From Clostridiales bacterium (GTDB lineage: Bacteria > Bacillota > Clostridia > Oscillospirales > Acutalibacteraceae), in assembly GCA_019415925.1 (NCBI GenBank), contig DXYG01000044.1:1-21117 (forward strand): a stretch of DNA of 21,117 nt. Direction: 5' to 3'. Position numbers and translations under genes: made by a program. Below, piece by piece: positions 15,618 through 21,117 of the stretch (its first letter is position 1; every line of letters begins with the position of its first letter). The notes beneath the pieces are model-generated. The model was not told the origin of the DNA, did not search any database, and worked only from the letters and a program-made list of their open reading frames with translations.

Positions 15618-16462
15618 ACAGATTATCTGATATCGGCACAATTAAAGATATATTAAGCCGCCACGGCTTTACCTTTTCAAAATCCCTCGGTCAGAATTTT
15701 CTGATTAATCCGTCTGTATGTCCGAGAATGGCAGAGCTTTCGGGAGTGGGCAGAGGAGTAGGAGTAATCGAAATCGGTCCCGGAATCGGAGTTCTTACTA
15801 ACGAGCTTTGCAAGCTTGCCGATAAGGTTGTTGCAATTGAGCTTGATAAACGGCTTCTTCCCGTGCTTGAAGAAACACTCGGAGAGTACGATAATCTCAA
15901 GGTAATTAATGCTGACGTGCTCGAAACAGACCTTCACAAGCTGATTGAAGATGAATTTTCGGGAATGGAGGTTGTAGTTTGCGCAAATCTTCCGTATTAT
16001 ATCACCTCACCTGTAATAATGAAGCTTTTAGAGGACAAGCTCCCTATATCTGCAATCACCGTTATGGTGCAAAAGGAAGCCGCACAGCGAATCTGCGCAG
16101 AGGTCGGCTCACGTCAGAGCGGTGCGGTAACCGTTTCGGTAAACTACTACGCAAAACCCGAAATGCTCTTTTCGGTTAGCGCAGGCTCGTTTATGCCTGC
16201 GCCAAAGGTTGATTCAGCGGTAATAAGACTCAATGTCTTAGACAAACCGCCCGTAAATGTCAATGATGAAAAAAAGTTCTTCTCGGTTGTAAAAGCCTCT
16301 TTTTCACAGCGCAGAAAGGTAATTTCAAATTCACTCAGTTCGGGACTTTCACTCGACAAATCAAAAACTGCCGAAATTCTTGAAAAGTCGGGCATTCCTC
16401 TTAATGCAAGAGCCGAAAAGCTTTCTCTGCAAAACTTTGCCGATATAGCAAACAATCTTTAA
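15614..16462 (+). CDS. rsmA: 16S rRNA adenine dimethyltransferase RsmA (KsgA)
   Basis: RsmA dimethylates two adjacent adenines in the 3'-terminal hairpin of 16S rRNA during late 30S assembly. Its loss is a known route to kasugamycin resistance. The sequence has the N-terminal signature SLGQNFLINPSV, motif I EIGPGIGVLTNELC, EXD-type VAIELDKRLL and the catalytic NLPYYITSPV (about 125-134). A later signature is FMPAPKVDSAVIRL. At 282 residues it is full length. It overlaps rsmF by four bases (ATGA), so two 16S methyltransferases are translationally coupled. No independent ribosome site is evident. Confidence 0.97.
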   Translation: MNRLSDIGTIKDILSRHGFTFSKSLGQNFLINPSVCPRMAELSGVGRGVGVIEIGPGIGVLTNELCKLADKVVAIELDKRLLPVLEETLGEYDNLKVINADVLETDLHKLIEDEFSGMEVVVCANLPYYITSPVIMKLLEDKLPISAITVMVQKEAAQRICAEVGSRQSGAVTVSVNYYAKPEMLFSVSAGSFMPAPKVDSAVIRLNVLDKPPVNVNDEKKFFSVVKASFSQRRKVISNSLSSGLSLDKSKTAEILEKSGIPLNARAEKLSLQNFADIANNL

Positions 16463-16478
16463 AATAGGACTTGATAAA

Positions 16479-16742
16479 ATGCAAAAACGTAAAATGAACG
16501 GACTTTTTAAAACGGGATTTATACTGCTTATGGTGTGTATAGTTTTGCTTATAGCCGCAATAATCGTAGCATATCTGTTTCAAAGCCCCTATTTCTCGGC
16601 AGTATTTTCTGCAAGCGGAGCATTTCTTGCTTTACTCGGAATAATCTTTGTAATGCTGAGTAAACCTAAAAAAGAAAAGACCGAAAATAATTCAGAAGAA
16701 CTGCAAGAGGAAAATTCTGTTGACAATTCCGATTTGATATGA
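16479..16742 (+). CDS. Small two-helix membrane protein, function unknown
   Basis: An 87-residue protein with a basic N-terminus (MQKRKMNGLFK), two hydrophobic helices (about 12-34 and 39-60), a KPKKEK stop-transfer segment and an acidic, Asn/Ser-rich tail of about 25 residues. The layout suggests an inner-membrane protein with both ends in the cytoplasm. An AGGA about 9 bases upstream supports the ATG, and it follows rsmA by 16 bases, so it likely belongs to that operon. I do not recognise a family. Its last nine codons also contain the promoter of the next gene. Confidence 0.75.
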   Translation: MQKRKMNGLFKTGFILLMVCIVLLIAAIIVAYLFQSPYFSAVFSASGAFLALLGIIFVMLSKPKKEKTENNSEELQEENSVDNSDLI

Positions 16743-16748
16743 TAAAAT
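16720..16748 (+). promoter_or_regulatory. Near-consensus promoter of the riboswitch/ATPase transcript
   Basis: A perfect TTGACA (16720-16725), a 17-base spacer and TAAAAT (16743-16748), with an extended -10 TG at 16740-16741. It overlaps the 3' end and stop codon of the small membrane protein gene. Confidence 0.8.
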
Positions 16749-16750
16749 TA

Positions 16751-16893
16751 ATTTACTTTAAAGGGGAGTAGTTCGCAGATAGTTTGTGATATTAATCGTC
16801 AGTACATACCTTTTTACAAGGTATCGGTTATATCTTAAAGAACGAGACTTTTATTGCATGGGCGTGGTGTCTTTTGCAATAAAAGTCTTTTTT
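16751..16893 (+). promoter_or_regulatory. yybP-ykoY-type manganese riboswitch leader
   Basis: The leader carries the two conserved blocks of the yybP-ykoY class: AAAGGGGAGTAG (16760-16771) near the 5' side and AACGAGAC (16841-16848) near the 3' side. Between them is a multi-helix region: GATAT/ATATC (16788-16792 with 16830-16834) and a hairpin ATACCTT/AAGGTAT (16806-16812 with 16818-16824). TAAAG (16759-16763) can pair with CTTTTA (16848-16853), which is also the 5' arm of the following terminator, so aptamer closure and termination exclude each other. This class is known to bind Mn2+ and usually turns expression on. It commonly precedes mntP-type exporters and P-type ATPases, as here. Identified by motif recall, not by a covariance search. 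Confidence 0.85.
16845..16893 (+). terminator. Riboswitch expression-platform terminator
   Basis: A perfect 14-bp stem (16845-16858 with 16875-16888), a 16-base loop and six T ending at 16893. It lies 31 bases before the ATPase start and well inside the transcript, so it acts as an attenuator. Confidence 0.85.
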
Positions 16894-16924
16894 ATTTCCC
16901 CTTATAATTTAATGGAGGAAGAAA

Positions 16925-19552
16925 ATGAAACAATGGTACAGGATGTCAAAAGACGAAGTGTTAAATACTCTCGGTGTATCGACCGACGGACTTTCGTCAG
17001 ACAAAGCAAAAGAGCTTCTTGAAAAAAACGGAAAAAACGTCTTGCAGGAAAGCAAGAAAAAGTCGGTTTTACAGGTGTTTCTGAGTCAGTTTGCAGATTT
17101 GCTTGTAATCATATTGATTGTTGCCGCAATAATTTCGATTTTTTCAGGAAATCTTGAAAGCACAATAGTAATTTTTGCCGTAATTCTCCTGAATGCTATT
17201 CTCGGAACAGTTCAGCACGTAAAGGCTGAAAAATCGCTTGAAAGTCTTAAATCCCTCTCTTCACCCAGCGCAAAGGTGATTCGTGACGGAGTGAAGATTG
17301 AAATTGATTCAACCGACGTAGTTGAGGGCGATATAGTTGTTTTAGAAGCAGGTGACTTAATCGTAGCCGACGGCAGAATTATCAACAACTATTCCTTACA
17401 GGTCAACGAAAGCTCGCTTACCGGTGAATCAACAAACGTTGATAAAAACGATGAAGTAATCAGCGGCGAAGTTCCTCTTGCCGACAGAACAAATATGGTT
17501 TTCTCAGGCAGTCTTGTAACCTACGGCAGAGCGCTTGTGGCAGTAACTTCAACGGGAATGAATACCGAAATCGGTAAAATTGCTTCTCTTATGAATGCCG
17601 CAAAAGAAAAGAAAACTCCGCTTCAGGTAAGCCTTGACAAGTTTTCAAAAATGCTGGCAACCGTTATAATCATAATCTGCGTTGTTGTTTTCGGACTTAA
17701 TCTATGGCAGAATTTTTCATTAGAGCCTGTCGGACTGAATCAGGACAAAATCCTGAACGCTCTTATGTTTGCCGTTGCTCTCGCAGTAGCTGCAATTCCT
17801 GAAGCGCTCGGCTCAATTGTCACAATAGTTCAGGCTATGGGCACGCAGAAAATGGCAAAAGAAAATGCCGTTATCAAGGATTTAAAGGCGGTTGAAAGCC
17901 TCGGATGTGTTTCCGTAATCTGCTCCGATAAAACAGGTACTCTTACTCAGAACAAAATGACCGTTCAGAAAATCTACATCAACGGTGAGAGTATCCGAGA
18001 GGATCAGCTTGACCTGAATATTGAAAGTCACAGACATCTTCTTTATGATATGGTGCTCAACAACGATTCAAGCATAGTTGACGGAAAGGGAATAGGCGAC
18101 CCGACAGAATACGCTTTGCTTGAAACCTTCCGCAATATCGGTCTTGATGAAAACTTAATGAGAAACGGTCTTTCAAGAATTGAAGAAGTTCCGTTTGATT
18201 CCGACAGAAAGATGATGAGCACTAAGTACAAAATGCACGGCGTTTATCATATTCTGACAAAGGGTGCGCTTGACGTAATCCTCGACAGATGCATAAATAT
18301 TGCAACAAAAGACGGTGTTCGTCCGATAACAGATGAAGATAAAAGTTTAATTCTTGAACAGAATAAAAAATACTCCGAAGAAGGACTTCGTGTTCTCACA
18401 TTTGCCTACAAGGAGTCCGATGAAGCTTTAAGCGTTGATACAGAATACGACTATACATTTATCGGTCTTGTTTCAATGATTGACCCGCCCAGAGAGGAGT
18501 CAAAGCAGGCTGTTGCCGACGCAATCCGTGCCGGTATAAAGCCCGTAATGATTACAGGCGACCATAAGATTACCGCAACTGCTATTGCAAAGCAAATCGG
18601 TATTTTCCACGACGGAGATATTGCCGTAACAGGTTTAGAGCTTGATGCAATGAGTGATGAAGAGCTCGAAGAAAAGATTGAAAAAATCTCAGTCTATGCC
18701 CGAGTATCTCCCGAAAACAAAATCAGAATAGTTGATGCATGGCAGAAAAAAGGTCACATTGTTTCAATGACAGGTGACGGCGTAAACGACGCTCCTGCAC
18801 TCAAAAAGGCAGACATCGGCGTTGCAATGGGAATTACGGGAACAGAGGTTTCCAAGGATGCCGCATCAATGATTTTGCAGGACGATAACTTTGCAACCAT
18901 CATCAAAGCTGTTGCAAACGGCAGAAATGTGTTCAGAAACATCAAAAACGCCGTTCAGTTCCTGCTTTCGGGCAATATGGCTGGTATCTTTGCGGTGCTG
19001 TACACCTCAATTATGGCACTTCCTCAGCCTTTTGAGGCAGTTCATCTTCTGTTCATAAATCTTCTCACAGACTCGCTCCCTGCAATTGCAATCGGTATGG
19101 AAAAGCCTGAAAAAGACTTGCTTTCCCAAAAGCCCCGTGACCCCAAAACAGGCATAATGACAAAGGATTTTGTAGCTCTTATGTTCGGACAGGGTGCGCT
19201 TATCGCCGCAGTAACGCTTGTTGCCTTTTATCTCGGCTATCAGGTTAACGCCGCAACAGCAAGTACAATGGCTTTTGCAACGCTCACGCTTGCGCGTCTT
19301 TTCCACGGCTTTAACTGCAGAAGCCGCCACTCAATTTTCAAGCTCGGCTTTACTTCAAATCTCTACAGCGTAGCCGCATTCTTTGTCGGCGTGTTCCTGC
19401 TTTCATTCGTACTCTTTGTTCCGTTTATGCATCCGCTGTTCAGCGTTGAAGCACTCACAGGCGCACAGATAGGATTTATCGGACTGCTCGCAGTAATTCC
19501 GACAATTATTATTCAGCTTATAAAGGTAATTGGCAAGCGAGTAAAAAAGTAA
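16925..19552 (+). CDS. P2-type cation-transporting ATPase, probable Mn2+ (or Mn2+/Ca2+) exporter
   Basis: A P-type ATPase that pumps cations out of the cell. It has the N-terminal cation-ATPase domain (GLSSDKAKELLEKNG), the SLTGES actuator motif, the phosphorylated D335 in CSDKTGTLTQNKM, the TGDH segment and the hinge TGDGVNDAPALKKADIG. About ten membrane helices are present. The fourth helix reads VAAIPEALGSIVTIV in place of the PEGLP of Ca2+ pumps. I recall a similar PEAL-S variant in riboswitch-linked streptococcal and lactococcal Mn exporters. With the yybP-ykoY leader this favours Mn2+ over Ca2+. A ribosome site GGAGG (16914-16918) precedes the ATG. At 875 residues it is full length. Its stop codon directly touches the left end of the mobile element, and no native terminator remains after it. 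Confidence 0.93.
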   Translation: MKQWYRMSKDEVLNTLGVSTDGLSSDKAKELLEKNGKNVLQESKKKSVLQVFLSQFADLLVIILIVAAIISIFSGNLESTIVIFAVILLNAILGTVQHVKAEKSLESLKSLSSPSAKVIRDGVKIEIDSTDVVEGDIVVLEAGDLIVADGRIINNYSLQVNESSLTGESTNVDKNDEVISGEVPLADRTNMVFSGSLVTYGRALVAVTSTGMNTEIGKIASLMNAAKEKKTPLQVSLDKFSKMLATVIIIICVVVFGLNLWQNFSLEPVGLNQDKILNALMFAVALAVAAIPEALGSIVTIVQAMGTQKMAKENAVIKDLKAVESLGCVSVICSDKTGTLTQNKMTVQKIYINGESIREDQLDLNIESHRHLLYDMVLNNDSSIVDGKGIGDPTEYALLETFRNIGLDENLMRNGLSRIEEVPFDSDRKMMSTKYKMHGVYHILTKGALDVILDRCINIATKDGVRPITDEDKSLILEQNKKYSEEGLRVLTFAYKESDEALSVDTEYDYTFIGLVSMIDPPREESKQAVADAIRAGIKPVMITGDHKITATAIAKQIGIFHDGDIAVTGLELDAMSDEELEEKIEKISVYARVSPENKIRIVDAWQKKGHIVSMTGDGVNDAPALKKADIGVAMGITGTEVSKDAASMILQDDNFATIIKAVANGRNVFRNIKNAVQFLLSGNMAGIFAVLYTSIMALPQPFEAVHLLFINLLTDSLPAIAIGMEKPEKDLLSQKPRDPKTGIMTKDFVALMFGQGALIAAVTLVAFYLGYQVNAATASTMAFATLTLARLFHGFNCRSRHSIFKLGFTSNLYSVAAFFVGVFLLSFVLFVPFMHPLFSVEALTGAQIGFIGLLAVIPTIIIQLIKVIGKRVKK

Positions 19553-19580
19553 GGCTCTGTCACAACAAATGGTTGATTTT
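19553..19580. repeat. Left terminal inverted repeat of the transposon (approximate)
   Basis: The sequence beginning GGCTCTGTCACAACA is the presumed left inverted repeat. Its inner limit cannot be fixed without the right end. The -35 of the transposase promoter lies at its inner edge. Confidence 0.6.
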
Positions 19581-19601
19581 TGACGAGAAATAGCGTATAA
19601 T
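19573..19601 (+). promoter_or_regulatory. Transposase promoter within the left end
   Basis: TTGATT (19573-19578), a 17-base spacer and a perfect TATAAT (19596-19601). It probably drives both transposase and the resistance gene, since only 23 bases separate them. Confidence 0.68.
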
Positions 19602-19640
19602 AATAGTAAGAAACAGTACCACCGAAGGAGGTAATTGGAT

Positions 19641-20678
19641 ATGCCTACTATCAAAGACGCATTAGATATTATCGGTAAGTTGACTGTCGCAGAGCAGGAA
19701 AGCCTTAAAACAATGCTTTTAAGTCCTGCCTTTGTAAAGTCTTTGAATATTGAAGATTTCGTAGCAAAGGAACGCTTTGCAAATGGTCGTGTATGCCCTC
19801 TTTGTGGCTGTATCCATGTGGTTCGCAATGGTCATCGTAAAGATGGCACACAGCGATATGTATGTAAGGATTGTGGCAAGTCCTTCGTGATTGCTACGAA
19901 CTCCATTGTGTCTGGTACAAGAAAAGACTTGTCCGTGTGGGAGCAGTACATTGATTGTATGATGAATGGCTTATCCATTCGTAAGACTGCTGTTGCTTGT
20001 GGGATTCACAGAAACACCGCATTCCTTTGGAGACACAAGATTTTGGATGCACTTCAGAATATGGCAGACGATGTTACCCTTGACGGCATTATTGAGGCTG
20101 ACGAAACTTTTTTCGCCATCTCGTACAAGGGCAATCATAGCAAGAGTAAGACATTTGCTATGCCACGCAAGGCTCATAAGCGTGGTCATTCTACACATAT
20201 CAGAGGCTTGTCCCAAGAAAAGGTATGTGTTCCTTGTGCGGTTAATAGGAATGGCTTGTCTATCTCCAAGATTACGAATACTGGTAGAGTTTCTACAAGA
20301 GATTTACATCATATTTATGATGGTAGGATTAAGACCAATTCCACTCTTGTTACGGACAAGATGAACTCCTATGTGAGATTTACAAATGCCAATGGCATTG
20401 ACCTTGTGCAGTTAAAGACTGGCAAAGCCAAGAAAGGCATTTATAATATCCAACATATCAATAGCTACCATAGCCAGCTAAAGAGGTTTATGCGTGGCTT
20501 TAACGGTGTTTCTACCAAGTATCTGAACAACTATCTTGTGTGGAATAACCTTGTAAATTACGCCAAAGAAAGCGACATGGAGAAAAGGAACATCTTCTTA
20601 ACTTTCGTTTTGGCAACATTGAAAACTGCTAAATGCAGAGATTTATCAAACAGACCAGCAGTTCCTCTGGTCGCCTAA
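19641..20678 (+). CDS. IS1595-family (ISXO2-like) transposase
   Basis: The transposase has an N-terminal helical segment and then a zinc ribbon with C52, C55, C75 and C78 (CPLC and CKDC). A helix-turn-helix-like stretch (LSIRKTAVACGIHRNTAFLW) precedes the ISXO2-type catalytic domain. D154 (IEADETFF) and D239 (TLVTDKMNSY) are the first two catalytic acids. The third position is in QHINSYHSQL, where N274 and H277 fit the DDN-type active site of this family; the region GVSTKYLNNYLVWNN follows. The reading frame is intact at 345 residues, so the element may be active. The ATG at 19641 is chosen over TTG at 19635 because AAGGAGG (19625-19631) has 9-base spacing to it. Confidence 0.93.
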   Translation: MPTIKDALDIIGKLTVAEQESLKTMLLSPAFVKSLNIEDFVAKERFANGRVCPLCGCIHVVRNGHRKDGTQRYVCKDCGKSFVIATNSIVSGTRKDLSVWEQYIDCMMNGLSIRKTAVACGIHRNTAFLWRHKILDALQNMADDVTLDGIIEADETFFAISYKGNHSKSKTFAMPRKAHKRGHSTHIRGLSQEKVCVPCAVNRNGLSISKITNTGRVSTRDLHHIYDGRIKTNSTLVTDKMNSYVRFTNANGIDLVQLKTGKAKKGIYNIQHINSYHSQLKRFMRGFNGVSTKYLNNYLVWNNLVNYAKESDMEKRNIFLTFVLATLKTAKCRDLSNRPAVPLVA

Positions 20679-20701
20679 TTAGAATTTGTGGAGATGATAA
20701 G

Positions 20702-21117
20702 ATGGTCAATATAACAGATGTAAAACAGATTCTTCAATTTGCAATAGATGCGGAGATTAAAGTCTTTCTTGATGGTGGCTGGGGTGTAGATGCTCTTCTT
20801 GGATATCAGTCAAGAGCCCATAATGATATTGACATTTTTGTAGAAAAGAACGATTATCAGAACTTTATAGAAATAATGAAAGCTAATGGCTTTTATGAGA
20901 TTAAGATGGAATATACAACATTGAACCATACTGTATGGGAAGATTTGAAAAACAGAATTATTGATTTGCATTGTTTTGAATATACGGACGAAGGTGAAAT
21001 TCTTTATGATGGGGATTGTTTTCCGGTAGAAACTTTTTCGGGTAAAGGAAGAATTGAGGAAATAGAGGTTTCCTGTATTGAACCATATAGTCAAGTAATG
21101 TTCCATCTGGGATACGA
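20702..21117 (+). CDS. lnuC: Lincosamide nucleotidyltransferase, Lnu(C)-like (partial, cut by window end)
   Basis: The first 138 codons of a nucleotidyltransferase are visible. The N-terminal part has FLDGGWGVDALLG and HNDIDIFVEK, the glycine motif and the metal-binding acidic pair of the LinA/Lnu family. Later blocks IIDLHCFEYTDEGEILYDG and SGKGRIEEIEVSCIEP fit Lnu(C) as I remember it. These enzymes transfer AMP from ATP to lincomycin or clindamycin, inactivating them in the cytoplasm. The family is about 164 residues, so roughly 26 residues lie beyond the window. GGAG (20690-20693) lies 8 bases before the ATG. The gene starts 23 bases after the transposase stop and is probably expressed from the element's promoter. 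It is visibly more AT-rich than the host genes. Resistance is inferred, not tested. Confidence 0.87.
   Translation, partial: MVNITDVKQILQFAIDAEIKVFLDGGWGVDALLGYQSRAHNDIDIFVEKNDYQNFIEIMKANGFYEIKMEYTTLNHTVWEDLKNRIIDLHCFEYTDEGEILYDGDCFPVETFSGKGRIEEIEVSCIEPYSQVMFHLGY

Larger units (their letters stand above)
19553..21117 (+). mobile_element. IS1595-type transposon carrying an lnu(C)-like resistance gene (MTnSag1-like), right end outside the window
   Basis: The element starts with GGCTCTGTCACAACAAATGG, the form of end seen in IS1595-group elements, directly after the ATPase stop. It contains a promoter, an IS1595/ISXO2-type transposase and a lincosamide nucleotidyltransferase gene in the same direction. 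From memory, MTnSag1 of Streptococcus agalactiae is a roughly 1.7-kb mobilizable transposon with the same two genes. An element of that size would end about 150 bases beyond this window. IS1595 members make 8-bp target duplications; here it would be AAAAGTAA (19545-19552), which includes the ATPase stop. The right end, its inverted repeat and the second copy of the duplication cannot be seen. Confidence 0.82.

Noticed and set aside
16786..17022. Plus-strand reading frame of 78 codons through the ATPase leader
   Set aside because: It overlaps the riboswitch, the terminator and the ATPase start in another frame and has no ribosome site.
19403..19828. Minus-strand frame of 141 codons spanning the ATPase/transposon junction
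   Set aside because: It crosses the insertion boundary and is antisense to two real genes, so it is a chance frame.

Overview
The window looks like chromosome of a low-GC Clostridia bacterium of the Ruminococcus / Oscillospiraceae type. Supporting signs are strong AGGAGG-type ribosome sites, housekeeping sigma-A style promoters, Rho-independent terminators after most units, and a secreted papain-like protease carrying a type I dockerin, a module typical of cellulosome- or amylosome-forming ruminococci. No rRNA, tRNA, CRISPR array or prophage module was seen.

Layout. (1) 117-2954: typA (bipA) followed, with a TAATG overlap, by a DEDDh 3'-5' exonuclease with a C-terminal zinc-ribbon-like tail. 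The unit ends in a bidirectional terminator shared with (2), the leftward dockerin-bearing C1 peptidase (2970-4793). (3) A divergent intergenic region leads to a membrane-anchored HtrA-type serine protease (5022-6722). Two back-to-back terminators separate it from (4), leftward murC (6885-8273). (5) Divergent from murC, a rightward run holds an RlmD-type rRNA uracil methyltransferase, a 62-residue protein, a class I methyltransferase, a short-chain dehydrogenase and a YihY/BrkB membrane protein, closed by a terminator at 12482-12524. (6) A signal-less amidase_3-family protein (12724-13266) and a LUD/LutC-family protein (13382-14044) are each separate units. (7) At 14061-14295 lies a very small leftward unit encoding a 42-residue peptide that is about 80% Asn+Gln. 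(8) rsmF-rsmA (ATGA overlap) and a small two-helix membrane protein follow.

(9) The last codons of that membrane protein contain a near-consensus promoter. It drives a leader matching the yybP-ykoY manganese riboswitch with its terminator, and then a P2-type cation ATPase (16925-19552). Its unusual PEALGS membrane motif and its riboswitch suggest Mn2+ (or Mn2+/Ca2+) export.

(10) Directly abutting the ATPase stop codon is the left end of a mobile element (19553 to beyond the window). It has an IS1595-type inverted repeat, an internal promoter, an IS1595/ISXO2-type transposase, and, 23 bases after it, a lincosamide nucleotidyltransferase gene of the lnu(C) type, cut by the window end. The arrangement resembles the small transposon MTnSag1. 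No terminator is visible between the Mn-controlled ATPase and the resistance gene, so riboswitch-controlled readthrough into it is possible but unproven.

No gene-free stretch exceeds 300 bases. The longest (4794-5021, 12462-12723, 8274-8470) are described under the promoters and terminators they contain. Bases 1-116 show nothing I can name.
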